Counted from the first letter of the stretch, positions 35,315 to 45,353 are shown. The stretch is DNA of 64,000 nt from Anaerocolumna sedimenticola (GCF_009931695.1 NZ_CP048000.1:4916501-4980500), one strand, 5' to 3'. The notes: a model not told the origin generated them from the letters alone. Translations and numbers: made by a program.

Positions 35315-35339
35315 ATCGATATTCGGATACTGATATATT
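35312..35339. promoter_or_regulatory. TATCGATATT-type dyad overlapping the rex promoter
   Basis: AATATCGATATT (35312-35323) is a perfect palindrome overlapping the -10 box and is followed by ATACTGATATATT. The same composite site, TATCGATATT-N2-(A/G)ATAC(C/T)GATATA, occurs at 54936-54961 upstream of nfnA. The position suits repression. Confidence 0.6.
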
Positions 35340-35349
35340 CAAAAAGTAT

Positions 35350-35429
35350 TAGTGAAAGAAAATATAGTTAAGAAAAGGATGCCGTATAAGATTTTATAAT
35401 CTATTTTTCTGGCAGTGGGACTGTAAAAT
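35350..35429 (+). promoter_or_regulatory. Compact redox-leader RNA upstream of rex (copy 1)
   Basis: The leader shares GTGAAAGAAAATATAG and GGxTGCC with the hydA and nfnA leaders and ends in GGCAGT. AGAAAATATAG (35357-35367) can pair with CTATTTTTCT (35401-35410) with one bulge; the enclosed TGCC (35380-35383) can pair with GGCA (35411-35414) outside the stem, an H-type pseudoknot. It lacks the two extra hairpins of the larger copies. Confidence 0.5.
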
Positions 35430-36086
35430 ATGAACGATTTTAACGATTCCCCCATTTCAATTTCAACACAGGCATTGGAGCGTATGCCTTATTATCTTCA
35501 ACATTTAAAGCAGCTTCAAAAAGAAGGGATTACCGTCATTGCCTCACCTGCAATTGCAGCAGATCTTTCCTTGAATGAAGTTCAGGTAAGAAAGGATTTA
35601 GCCGCTGTCAGCACTTCCAAAGGAAAGCCCAAATCCGGATTTATCATATCCGATTTGATTTATAATATGGAAAATATATTGGGATACCATAATGTGAAAG
35701 ATGCTGTTTTAGTAGGTGCCGGTTACCTTGGCAGTGCACTTCTTTCCTATAAAGGATTTGATAGCTGCGGAATGCATATCGTTGCAGCTTTTGATATTGA
35801 CGATACGATTGTAGGCACCGAACTATGCGGTAAAAAAGTCTTACCGGTTAATAAGTTAAGCGGAATGTGCAGACGTATGAATATTCATATCGGTATTATC
35901 GCAGTACCGGAAGACCAGGCTCAGACAGTATGTGATCAACTTGTTGCCGGCGGCATTCTGGCAGTCTGGAATTTTGCCCCGGTTCATTTAAATACACCGG
36001 AAACCATTATGGTAAAGAATGAAAATATGGCTGCTTCTCTGGCTATTTTATCAAAACACCTACAGGAAAAAATAAAACAATCGTAA
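35430..36086 (+). CDS. rex: Redox-sensing transcriptional repressor Rex, first copy
   Basis: The 218-residue Rex has an N-terminal winged helix (ISTQALERMPYYLQHLKQLQ, NEVQVRKDLAAVS) and a Rossmann domain (AVLVGAGYLGSALLSYKGFD, HIVAAFDIDDTIVGTELCGK), ending with VWNFAPVHLNTP. Rex binds NAD(H) and leaves its operator when NADH rises. Phe/Tyr changes in the dinucleotide loop (GAGYLG instead of GAGNLG) are minor. It leads a two-gene operon with a LysR regulator, behind a consensus promoter, a dyad and a structured leader. A second Rex is encoded at 57640 in the hydrogenase operon; the two are diverged paralogues. Confidence 0.92.
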   Translation: MNDFNDSPISISTQALERMPYYLQHLKQLQKEGITVIASPAIAADLSLNEVQVRKDLAAVSTSKGKPKSGFIISDLIYNMENILGYHNVKDAVLVGAGYLGSALLSYKGFDSCGMHIVAAFDIDDTIVGTELCGKKVLPVNKLSGMCRRMNIHIGIIAVPEDQAQTVCDQLVAGGILAVWNFAPVHLNTPETIMVKNENMAASLAILSKHLQEKIKQS

Positions 36087-36107
36087 ATTAAATGGAGGTA
36101 CACAGAT

Positions 36108-37046
36108 TTGAACACATTATATTTTAAGTATGCTGTTGAAGTTGAACGCTTAGGATCTATTACTCAGGCGGCAGACAACCTCTATATGGCTCAGCCTAAC
36201 TTAAGCAAAGCAATCAAAGAACTGGAGGACAGTCTTGGTATCTCCATCTTTAAGAGGACCTCAAAAGGGGTTATCCCCACTGGGAAAGGTGCGGAATTTT
36301 TAAGATATGCTAAAAATATATTAGCTCAGATGGATAAAATAGAAGCATTAAACACTTCTGAAGAGTCAGGAAAGCAATGCATCAATATCTCCATCCCACA
36401 TGGAAGCTATATTGCAAAAGGCTTAACCAGCTTTGTTTCCGAGTTAGACCAGGATAAAGAGATCGTCATTAATATTAAAGAAACCAATTCCATGGAGGCA
36501 ATTAATAATATAATATACGATAAATTTGATTTGGGGATTATCAGGTATCAATGTATTTATGAAAATTACTTTTTTAATTATCTTGCAGAAAAAGATTTCA
36601 GTTATGATCTCATATGGGAATATGAATATCTGGCTGTAATGTCAAAGAATCACCCTTTAGCGTCCTTAAAAGATATTCATTATGGGGAATTAAGCAAATT
36701 CATGGAAATCACCCACGGAGATATTTCTGTTCCTTATATTACCGGTGGTGACACGAAAAAGATCAAAGAACCCAATCCATTAAAAAAGAGAATCTATGTT
36801 TATGAACGCTGCAGTCAGTTTGACCTGCTCTCCCATATTCCAACCACATTTATGTGGGTATCACCGATTCCGGAGGATTTACTGGAGCGTTACGGCCTCA
36901 TTCAAAGAAAGTGTTATGTACCCAATCACCAATATAAAGACGTCCTTATCTACCCAAAGGGTTATAAATTCACTCCACTTGATAAAAAATTAATCGATAA
37001 AATTTATGAAGCTAAAAATGAAGTAGCTTTTCGTGAGTATTGTTAA
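36108..37046 (+). CDS. LysR-family transcriptional regulator
   Basis: The 312-residue LysR protein has an N-terminal HTH (EVERLGSITQAADNLYMAQP, NLSKAIKELEDSLGISIFKR) and a substrate-binding domain from about 90 to 300. It starts with TTG at 36108, with GGAGGT ten nt upstream, 21 bp after rex, so both are cotranscribed. The effector domain has NETNSMEAINNIIYDKFDLG-like features but no motif identifying the ligand. Coexpression with Rex suggests a redox- or fermentation-related regulon, for instance the dyad sites shared with nfnAB. Confidence 0.88.
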   Translation: MNTLYFKYAVEVERLGSITQAADNLYMAQPNLSKAIKELEDSLGISIFKRTSKGVIPTGKGAEFLRYAKNILAQMDKIEALNTSEESGKQCINISIPHGSYIAKGLTSFVSELDQDKEIVINIKETNSMEAINNIIYDKFDLGIIRYQCIYENYFFNYLAEKDFSYDLIWEYEYLAVMSKNHPLASLKDIHYGELSKFMEITHGDISVPYITGGDTKKIKEPNPLKKRIYVYERCSQFDLLSHIPTTFMWVSPIPEDLLERYGLIQRKCYVPNHQYKDVLIYPKGYKFTPLDKKLIDKIYEAKNEVAFREYC

Positions 37047-37145
37047 ATTTAAAGGCATGTTAAGAATAACTTCTATCGCTCTGATTTTAGAATTCTGTTT
37101 TTTCACAACACTTTTCATATACATTAAAATAATGCAGATTACTTT

Positions 37146-37410
37146 ATTATTAATCCATTCAGAGACCGTTTGCCGCCATCGGTACTTAGGTTGTGGCAGA
37201 ATCACTTATCTGCCACGACCTTATGTACCGCTATGTGCGGCAACCGAGTGAGAACGTGTCTCTGTTGGATAATAATCACACGCTATTTTGATACCCTAAA
37301 ATGTGATAAACATCCCTAACCGGAAGAAACACGCTTTGCGAGTTTCTTCGGTTCGCGTGCGCGTTCGAATTATTGCAAGCAAGCTTGCTAATTCTCACTT
37401 TGCTTTCGCG
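37146..37410 (-). repeat. 265-bp structured repeat, copy 2 (inverted)
   Basis: This is the reverse complement of 28927-29191, about 97 percent identical by eye. It lacks the extra right arm that copy 1 has to 29228. It lies between the LysR gene and a bidirectional terminator. The other part of 37047-37490 contains no gene. Confidence 0.85.
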
Positions 37411-37415
37411 GAATG

Positions 37416-37452
37416 AAAAAGGGCCCGCATTTAGTGCGACAGCCCTTTTTTT
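37416..37452. terminator. Bidirectional terminator beside repeat copy 2
   Basis: AAAAAGGGC pairs with GCCCTTTTT, enclosing CGCATTTAGTGCG. T/A runs flank both sides, so it can end the rex-lysR transcript and the opposing two-component operon. Confidence 0.85.
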
Positions 37453-37490
37453 ACTTTGATACACCAAAAAAAACTCAAAATTACACCGGA

Positions 37491-38933
37491 TTAGAATAAA
37501 ATTTGTTTTCGGTAATCACTAGGAGAAATTTTGAACTCTTTGCGGAATACTTTTGCAAAGTAATTATTATCATAATATCCAACCTGCTCAGCAACATCTG
37601 TAATAGGCATTTGAGTTTTCTCTAAGTATTCCTTTGCTTTTATTAAACGAATATATTCCAGGTATTTTACTACGGTCATGTTTTCCTTTTTCTTAAAATA
37701 ATGTGACAGATAGCTGGGAGAAATATAAAATTGTTTTGCCAAATCATTCAGAGAAATATTCTCATTAAAGTGATTCTGTAAGTAAATACAGATTTCGGTA
37801 GATAAATCCTTTGTTTTCTTAATTTTATTTATATCCTCGATTAATTTCTCACCCATACTGCATAAAGAATTTGTAATTTGCTGGTAAGTGTATTTGACCA
37901 AAGCAAATGGAAGCATACCTCTATTAACATTTTCCGGAACATGCAAATCATTTTTGTTATATTGATTTATTATAAATAAGATAACCTGTTGATAATAGGC
38001 ATTCAGTTGAACGGTATTCTGAGTTTTATATATCTCATCCATTCTGCTGCAGATCTGTTTATGTAAAATTTCGGTATTTCCATGTTCCACTGCATAGTTA
38101 AGGATTTCCAGATTTTCCACCTTATATTTTTTCTCCTGATTCGTATTGATACATATATATTCACATCTCCGAAAAAATCTAAGGTTAAGTGTGCATTCAA
38201 TATTATGCATTACCTGCTCAAAATTATCCTGGTTCAGATATTGACTGATAAATATTCCTTCATTTTTCCTATTAAAGTTTTTACTTACTTTTACCAATTT
38301 TTCATTCATAATATACTTATTGGAAAAGTAAAAAAGGCTTAGTGACTTTTCGTCTTTAAATAGAATTCTCTCTAAATTACTGATCTTTTTAAGATTTAAA
38401 TATAAATCCGCAGCCTCATAACTATTAATAAAATTATTATTCTGACAGCTGTATACAAGAAGTATAGTCCCGTTAAGTACTTCGCCTGATAAACTCTCTT
38501 TAAATTCATCACAGTATATGTCTTCTTTGCATGATAGTAAATTCTCTGATTTTTCTTTATTTAATAAATCAATGGCCTTTTTTAAAATTTCCTCAAATTC
38601 TTCCGTAACAATCGGTTTTTGAATATAATCAAAAACGGAAAATTGTATTGCCTGTCTCATAAACTTAAAATCACTGTATCCGCTGATAATAATAAATTTA
38701 GTCTTGTTATTAGGGTCTTCTTTTGCTTCTTTAATAAATTGAAACCCATCTTTGTCAGGCATATTAATATCCACTAAGAAGATATCCGGGCTATATTTAT
38801 AATAAAGTTCTAATGCTTCGTCTCCATTACTGGCAAATCCTTTAATTTCGATATCATAGGAAAATGCTATAATTCTTGCTTCCAAACTTTTTTGAACGTA
38901 ATATTCATCTTCTGCTATACAAATTGAATACAT
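37491..38933 (-). CDS. AraC-type response regulator (YesN family)
   Basis: The ~480-residue regulator has a receiver domain (ICIAEDEYYVQKS acidic pair, phospho-Asp in IFLVDINMPDKDG, Lys in YIQKPIV), a middle region of ~250 residues, and two AraC helix-turn-helices (ISLNDLAKQFYISPSYLSHY and AEQVGYYDNNYFAKVFRKEF). GGGAGTGATAACG before the ATG at 38933 supports this start over 38942. It sits 5 bp after its kinase. The target genes are probably the methyltransferase or glycoside genes upstream on the same strand, but this is only proximity. Confidence 0.88.
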   Translation of the reverse strand: MYSICIAEDEYYVQKSLEARIIAFSYDIEIKGFASNGDEALELYYKYSPDIFLVDINMPDKDGFQFIKEAKEDPNNKTKFIIISGYSDFKFMRQAIQFSVFDYIQKPIVTEEFEEILKKAIDLLNKEKSENLLSCKEDIYCDEFKESLSGEVLNGTILLVYSCQNNNFINSYEAADLYLNLKKISNLERILFKDEKSLSLFYFSNKYIMNEKLVKVSKNFNRKNEGIFISQYLNQDNFEQVMHNIECTLNLRFFRRCEYICINTNQEKKYKVENLEILNYAVEHGNTEILHKQICSRMDEIYKTQNTVQLNAYYQQVILFIINQYNKNDLHVPENVNRGMLPFALVKYTYQQITNSLCSMGEKLIEDINKIKKTKDLSTEICIYLQNHFNENISLNDLAKQFYISPSYLSHYFKKKENMTVVKYLEYIRLIKAKEYLEKTQMPITDVAEQVGYYDNNYFAKVFRKEFKISPSDYRKQILF

Positions 38934-38938
38934 CGTTA

Positions 38939-40680
38939 TCACTCCCTAATAGGTATCCGTATTTCAGTTTTTGTTCCATAATGTAAATTGGTTTCCATCA
39001 TAAAATCACATTCATTTCCATACTGTAGAAAAAGCCGGTAACATGTATTCATAATACCGATATGTCCGGAATATTGTACCTTTTGTCCGCTTTTTATTCG
39101 TTTGATTTTATCCTGCAGCTCCAAGAAATCTTCCTCTGGAATGCCATCGCCGTTATCAATAATATCAACATATAATTGATATTCCATTTTTTTAATAACA
39201 ATGGTTAAATTATTATCTATTGGTTTTTCCCTAAAACCATGCTTAATGGAATTTTCAACAATAGGATGAATTATAAATTTTAAAATGGATAAGTTCATTA
39301 CTTCATCATCTATCTCGTAGGAAACTGTCAGTTTTCCATTTCTGCATTGAATAATAGCCAAGTAATTCTTAACGTAGGACAATTCTTCTTTTAGTGATAC
39401 AAAGTCTTCATCTCCCATATCATATCGATACATTTTTCCAAGCATTTCGCAGAAACGAACTGCTTTCATTTCCTGGCCTGACAGTATCATACCATTCATT
39501 ATTTCAAGTGTATTACATAAAAAATGAGGATTGATCCGCTGCTGTAAAATTTTAAGTTCAGCCTCCTGCCTCAGTTTGTCTTTCATCCTGTTCTGCTGTA
39601 TCAGATTCGATAATGCGGTTGACATTTCATTAAAACCATCGATCATCTGTCCGATTTGATCATTATAACGATTTGGTATTGTGATTCCAAACTGATTATT
39701 CCTTATTTTCTTCATGGCATTTGTACATAGGACTATGGGCTCAGTTAAATATCTTAAAAAAGAAGGGATATAATAAGTAAAATAATTACAACCGGCGGCA
39801 AAATAAGAAAGGCATAAATATATTTGCTGAAAGTATCAAATAAAGGCCTGTTCTTTTTAAAAATCCAAACATTCCAATGACCATTCATTAATGTATTTTT
39901 ATATACTATATACCCATCTTTCTTAATTACTTTATCTGCCATTTCTTGATTTAGGATTCCGGTAATATCATCTGTATTGTCAAAATTGGACAGCACATAG
40001 TTACCATATTCATCTCTAATGATAATATATTCATCAACCGATGCTGCTTCCCGCAAAAAATCAAACTGATTATATCCCAGATTTACAGCATAATAACCAA
40101 GTAACTTAAAATTATAAATACTGTTTACAAGATAATAGACAGAGATAGACCTTTTCACCGTATTGTTAGTAAATAATCCACCTCCCGAATAATCAATATA
40201 TTTATGATCTTTAAGTAATTTTCCATACCACGCCTCGTGTGTAATACTGTAGCCATTTTTCAGCTTAAAACTATTATTATTCTTTACGAATTTATTGTCC
40301 TTTGAAATGATGACACAATTCATATCATTATTAATGGTCGAAATGCTATTTAAAAAGTGTGTAGCATTTGCTTTATATAACTGATAATCTGCCTCAGAAG
40401 AAAACATAGTTTTGCTCAGCAGCTGCTGTGCCCACTTACTGCATACCACCGTATAGGAAGTCATAAACTGTTCATTCATAAATGTGTCCAATAAATCTTC
40501 TGCCCTATGATAATCTGCAGTCAATAATGCTTTGGTATCCCGAATCTCACGCCGGCTGAAAATAAAAGTAATAACAGTAAAACAAAGGATAAATATGATA
40601 GTAAAAGTGAATAAAGCTAAATATGTAAATTTCCAATTTAAATTTAGCTCCTTTTTATTATTCCTGACTCTTTTCATCAT
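38939..40680 (-). pseudogene. YesM-type sensor histidine kinase, frameshifted
   Basis: Frames 40680-39754 and 39715-38939 form one ~580-residue kinase. The first has an N-terminal TM (about 17-40), an extracytoplasmic sensor domain and a second TM (ILPPVVIILLIISLLF). Adding a base to the A6 run at 39756-39761 (T run in the gene) lets it continue as LRYLTEPIVLCTNAMKKIRN into HAMP, the phosphoacceptor motif QQRINPHFLCNTLEIMNG and HATPase boxes HPIVENSIKHGF and DIIDNGDGIPEE. It would phosphorylate the adjacent YesN regulator. Its signal is unknown. Confidence 0.85.
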
Positions 40681-40765
40681 ATAATTAGTACCCTTCTTTC
40701 AGTAATTAGCCAGCTGTTAAGTTTTATTTTCCATGGTAAAAGATGAATTATGAATTTATTTATTT

Positions 40766-41424
40766 TTAAAGTTGAGTTTGTAACGCACTTCGCATAGTAA
40801 TCGCTTTTTTAGCAGTCTCCGCTGCAGTGGCTGCATCCGGAGTATAAAAATCTGCTCCGATTTGTTTTGCATAATTATCATTAACCGGTGCACCGCCAAC
40901 CATAACAATGTATTTATCCCGGATACCTTTTTTATAAGTATGTCAATGATATCTTTCATATTGGACATTGTTGTTGTAAGTAAAGCAGACATGCATATAA
41001 TATCGGCATCTTCTTCTTCCGCCTTATTAACAAACACTTCAGCATCAACATCTATTCCTAAGTCTATGATTTGAAACCCTGCACCTTTTAGCATCATAGA
41101 AACAAGATTTTTTCCTATATCGTGCAAATCGCCTTTAACTGTTCCAATTACAGCTTTTCCCAATGGTTGATTCCCAATTTCTGCCAATATAGGTTCAAGG
41201 AGCGAAAGTCCGGCATTCATAGCTCTGGCTGCGACCAGGACTTCCGGTACAAAAACTTCATTATTTTTAAATTTTTCGCCAATACAGGACATACCAGCAA
41301 GTAATCCCTCATTTAATATTTTTTTTGGATTCTCTCCTTCATCCAGTAATTGTTGTACTAATACTTTTACCTGTTTCGCTTTTCCTTTTTGTAATGCAGT
41401 TGAAATCTCCTCAATAATAGTCAT
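40766..41424 (-). pseudogene. Corrinoid (B12-binding) protein of a methyltransferase system, frameshifted
   Basis: The protein has a helical cap domain (about 1-85) and a B12-binding Rossmann domain with GTVKGDLHDIGKNLVSMMLK; His101 of DLHDIG is the lower cobalt ligand. The frame as given ends in unrelated residues after IIDILIKK. Adding a base to the T6 run at 40928-40933 (A run in the gene) restores GIRDKYIVMVGGAPVNDNYA and a normal end at 40766. Such proteins (MtaC/MtbC/MttC-like) carry the methyl group on cobalt between two methyltransferases. A UroD-type methyltransferase follows nearby. Confidence 0.88.
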
Positions 41425-41731
41425 ATTTAAGTCCTCCTTTTGTATTTAACGTACCAGACACACCTGGGCATTTTTTTTGTTAAAGTTCAGGTAATTATTT
41501 GTATATTCATCCCATTTTATATATAAATAAATATTTGACAATTAAAATACTAAGCCACAAAACTTTGGATTGATAACACCTGATATTTGATAGATTATAT
41601 AAGTAATTATATAATTTTTTAAAAAATCTTTGTGTATTAATTTTAGGTTTCATGTATTTATTTCAGGTATTTTGTGCTATTATTATAGTATTACATATAA
41701 TGACTTAATTTTATATTGGATGGTGTAAGAA

Positions 41732-42985
41732 ATGCAACAGCCTTTAATGTATTCCTTTGTAGAAAAAAAGCAATTAAATGAGATGATGGTGACTTTCCAG
41801 GAATGCCTGGATTTACCAATCCAGGTTATTGACGATCAGGGTCTAATTTTACAGTCTTGCGGTAAATTGAACTTTTTTTGCAGCAAGTTTCAGCACTATT
41901 TACCTATGGATGATACTTGTGAAAAGCTACATATTAATGCCAGTAAAAAAGCAATAAATTTAGGAGAAACCTATATTTTCTCCTGTCATGCAAACTTAAA
42001 TCATATCGTGTTCCCATTACTGAACAACAAAGTTTTTCTGGGTTCCATTTTAGTAGGACCTTTTCTTATGGATTATCCTGATTCAATCCTGTTTCAGGAT
42101 ATAGCGAAACGCTATCAGATTCCAACAAGTAATCTTTTGGATTTGTATGATGAAGCCAGAAATATAAAAATACTTACCCCAAAATTGGTAACCCAGGTCA
42201 GCAAGTTATTATATTATCTGTTTTCTAATCTTATAACAGAGAGTAAGCAGCAGTTAATTATGAATAAAGGGAAATTATATCAACAGGCTAAAATAAATGA
42301 ATCCATTCAGATGTATAAGTTTAATAAGACGGAATCCGATACTCTTTATCCTTATGAGAAAGAAAAAGAACTGCTTACAAAAGTGAGAACTGGCAATATT
42401 CAGGATGCCAAGGGAGTTTTAAATGATTTACTGGGTTATGTTTTTTTCTCAGCCGGCAGCAGCCTTGATATAATAAAATCACGTGCCGTTGAACTGTGTT
42501 CTCTTTTGTCACGGGCTGCAATAGAAGGCGGGTCACCTTCAGATACTATATTAAAAATAAATAATAATTTTATAAAAACACTACAACAGATTACCAGTTT
42601 TGATAACTTATGCTTTAAGTTACAAGAAATCGTGGAAGCATTTATGGAATCCATGTTTATATCTGTACCCACGAAACAGAATGAAATCACAAAAAAAGCG
42701 ATCAATTTTATAGCAAAAAATTTTGCAGATGATATTACACTTGAAAATGTGGCAGAACATGTCCATCTAAACCCTTCTTATTTTTCCACCATATTTAAGC
42801 AGTACACGGGTTCATCCTTTAAAGAGTATTTAAACATGGTAAGGATTGAAGAAAGTAAACGGCTGCTTGCCAATACGGATTACTCTATCATTGACATAGC
42901 AGTCGCTACTGGTTTTGATAATCAAAGTTATTTTTCTAAGGTTTTTAAGAAATATACCGGTTTATCACCGAGACAATACCGATAA
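41732..42985 (+). CDS. PocR-domain AraC-family activator
   Basis: The 417-residue regulator has an N-terminal PocR ligand domain (about 10-170: LDLPIQVIDDQGLILQSCGK, NLGETYIFSCHANLNHIVFP), a middle helical region and a C-terminal AraC HTH pair (ITLENVAEHVHLNPSYFSTI, VATGFDNQSYFSKVFKKYTG). PocR domains bind small metabolites such as 1,2-propanediol or methanol-type substrates and often control corrinoid-dependent pathways. It is divergent from the corrinoid gene and convergent with the MtaA-like gene, so it probably activates them. The 307-bp gap 41425-41731 has only AT-rich promoter DNA. Confidence 0.88.
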   Translation: MQQPLMYSFVEKKQLNEMMVTFQECLDLPIQVIDDQGLILQSCGKLNFFCSKFQHYLPMDDTCEKLHINASKKAINLGETYIFSCHANLNHIVFPLLNNKVFLGSILVGPFLMDYPDSILFQDIAKRYQIPTSNLLDLYDEARNIKILTPKLVTQVSKLLYYLFSNLITESKQQLIMNKGKLYQQAKINESIQMYKFNKTESDTLYPYEKEKELLTKVRTGNIQDAKGVLNDLLGYVFFSAGSSLDIIKSRAVELCSLLSRAAIEGGSPSDTILKINNNFIKTLQQITSFDNLCFKLQEIVEAFMESMFISVPTKQNEITKKAINFIAKNFADDITLENVAEHVHLNPSYFSTIFKQYTGSSFKEYLNMVRIEESKRLLANTDYSIIDIAVATGFDNQSYFSKVFKKYTGLSPRQYR

Positions 42986-42986
42986 T

Positions 42987-44363
42987 TTAGTTTTCACCGG
43001 TTAAATATTTATTCCTTTTCAGATCTGCCGCTGCCTTAAAACATGCAGTTAACTCAGTATTATCCGGAAGAATACTGACATACTTTATAATGCCGTCCAC
43101 AACGATAGTGGGTACGTTTGTTGCTCCTAATTTAAGCATACAGGCTATACCCTCCTTTTGTTTAATTTTATGTTCAATTACCTTTACTTTGTCTCCTAAC
43201 GGCAAAGCTGATGTTAACACAGCTTCCATTGTGTATTGGCAAGCGGCACAGCTCTCTGAATCAAGTGTAATACAATCCACAATTACCTGCTTTTCATTTG
43301 AATAGTCGGGAAGTTCATAGTCTGTAATATTAAGAACTTCATTCTCATCAAAAATATCAGTCATATTACCCAGGACTGTACTGGTAATTGCTTTAACATT
43401 CTCTATAGGAGTAGCATAAGGCATGTCACAACCCGGTGATAAAATAAATCCTTTTGTTCCACCAATAGTCATACAGTTCTTTGCATCATTTACATTATCC
43501 ATTCTTGACCCGAATAACATGGTGAGGGTCAATTTAATATTGCCTCCTACAGATACACCATAAGGTTTGCAGGTCTCAATAACATATTCCAGCGGAATAT
43601 TCTCATCAATAGAGATATTGTCCGGCTTAGTCCTGCACATTACTTCAATATTGCGTTTTGCATTACCGCAGACAAAAAAAGAGGATCCCTTTTTCTGTTC
43701 CCTGATATATTCCATTACAGAACTTACATAGGGCGTTACAAATTCATCAAAATTATCCGGTGAGATCTGGGATGTCATAGGATCGACAACTGCAATAATA
43801 TCACACCCGGCTTCCATATACATTCTGGCAGTATTAATACATACCTTTTTACAAAATTCCATTAAACTTTTCACATCATCCGGCTCATCTAACATTTCAT
43901 AGAAAATTTCTGTACCTTTTAAATGAAGAGCCAGGGTAAAAGGACCGGTAATCAGACCATAAATTGCAATTTTCTCTCCCAAAGCCTTAACAATTCTCCT
44001 GGTTGCTTCCAAAGCGACAGGGAACCTGCCGTCTTTCTCTGTAGGGACTTTGAGGTCTTTAAGTTGAACGCCTTCCTCCAGTATATGACTTGATACTGCC
44101 GGCGGATTATCCTTAGCGTAGATTAATTTGCACCCCATAGCTTCTGCTTCTAGCTGCAAATCAAATAAAGCCGGCAGTCCATCCGGCTGATACAGTTCAT
44201 AAGCCCTGGTTACACCCTTAACGATAAGATCTGCATTCTTAAAATATTCTTCTGTGTCAGCATTAATTAAGCTCGCTGCATGACATCCAACAAAAGGTAC
44301 CCATGGAATTCTCTCTACCTCTTTGTTATAGAGAGCATCTAATACTAACTGTTTTGAATTCAT
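42987..44363 (-). CDS. UroD-type corrinoid methyltransferase with C-terminal thioredoxin-like domain
   Basis: The ~458-residue protein has an N-terminal UroD barrel (about 1-345: VERIPWVPFVGCHAASLINA, IYGLITGPFTLALHLKGTEI, GGTKGFILSPGCDMPYATPI) as in MtaA/MtbA/CmuA. The usual HxCG zinc motif appears as FFVCGNA, so the His is replaced by Phe while both Cys (VCG and PGC) remain. A C-terminal ~100-residue thioredoxin-like domain follows, with SCAACQYTME and NVPTIVVDG. AAAGGAG nine nt before the ATG at 44363 is preferred to the frame start at 44414. It probably moves a methyl group between a cobalt corrinoid and a thiol or cofactor. Confidence 0.85.
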   Translation of the reverse strand: MNSKQLVLDALYNKEVERIPWVPFVGCHAASLINADTEEYFKNADLIVKGVTRAYELYQPDGLPALFDLQLEAEAMGCKLIYAKDNPPAVSSHILEEGVQLKDLKVPTEKDGRFPVALEATRRIVKALGEKIAIYGLITGPFTLALHLKGTEIFYEMLDEPDDVKSLMEFCKKVCINTARMYMEAGCDIIAVVDPMTSQISPDNFDEFVTPYVSSVMEYIREQKKGSSFFVCGNAKRNIEVMCRTKPDNISIDENIPLEYVIETCKPYGVSVGGNIKLTLTMLFGSRMDNVNDAKNCMTIGGTKGFILSPGCDMPYATPIENVKAITSTVLGNMTDIFDENEVLNITDYELPDYSNEKQVIVDCITLDSESCAACQYTMEAVLTSALPLGDKVKVIEHKIKQKEGIACMLKLGATNVPTIVVDGIIKYVSILPDNTELTACFKAAADLKRNKYLTGEN

Positions 44364-45353
44364 GACTACTTCTCCTTTTCTTTTGTATATTAATCTGGCA
44401 TCCATCAAAATCATTATAAATCATGGGCTTTTTATCAAATACTGATTCCCAGGCATTCAGGATTTCTTTTTTAAAACCTGCTGTATTCTTCCCTACAATT
44501 GCTAATTTACTTGTAGTAAGTATATCCTTAATTCCAGGTTCTGCTTCAAATATTTTGACATCACCATCTACGACATCTACCTGCCACCAACCGTTGTTGC
44601 TTTTTTTCATAAATCCTTTTATTCGAAAGGAATAATTTTCTATAATCTGTATGAATTTTTTAATTTTTTCTTCCATAAATATCTCGTCACTTTCCAAAGA
44701 ATACGTAGCCGGGCGATTGCTGGTCCGGTTGCTGGTTTCACCGAGATATCCGTTATCAATCAGCTTTTCCTCCAGAACAGGTATTGGTACTTCAGAATAT
44801 ATGGTTTTATAAATAAATGCAGATAAATTAATCCCATGAATCTTTTTTTCAATTTCCATAACCATAGACTGGTCTGCCTTATCTATTTTATTAATAATGA
44901 TAAAGTTACTGGAAGCAATTTGATTCTGTACAGGTGCTAATACCCGTACAAGTTTTAAGAAGTTTACACTGTCTACAATACAGACTGCACCTTTATAGTT
45001 CAAAGACCTGTATGTCTTATTTTTCAATTCATCTAAAATCTGGTGCATATTAGAAGGATCTGCCATACCTGAATTCTCAATTAACAAAAGATCAATATCC
45101 GATTTAGAAAGTTCAATTAATGCTTTTACAAAACTTCCCTTAAGACAACTGCAGAAAATAGATCCATTATTTATCTCAATTAGCTCAATACCCTCCTTTT
45201 CAATTAATCTGCCATCAATTCCTATACTGCCGAATTCATTTATCAGAACCCAACCTTTCTACCCACCAGGTTTTTCAGCATATTTTGTAAGAAAGTAGTT
45301 TTTCCGGAACCTAAAAATCCGGAAATGAGATATAAGTCAATTTTTTTTTCCAA
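44326..45353 (-). pseudogene. COG0523/CobW-type G3E GTPase, frameshifted
   Basis: The N-terminal part reads LISGFLGSGKTTFLQNM (Walker A) and stops after VGRKVG. One extra base in the C3 run at 45249-45251 (G run in the gene) lets it continue as LINEFGSIGIDGRLIEKEGI and NNGSIFCSCLKGSF, then LLLIENSGMADPSN, IINKIDKADQSM (NKxD) and a CobW C-terminal-like domain. The CxCC motif is reduced to CSC. The start is TTG at 45353 or ATG at 45371. It overlaps the UroD gene by 38 bp. COG0523 GTPases insert or handle metals; here it may serve the corrinoid or zinc methyltransferase. Confidence 0.8.

Noticed and set aside
39754-40680. Programmed ribosomal frameshifting in the kinase and corrinoid genes
   Set aside because: Several unrelated families show the same one-base deficit at different, short runs without a common slippery heptamer or stimulatory structure.
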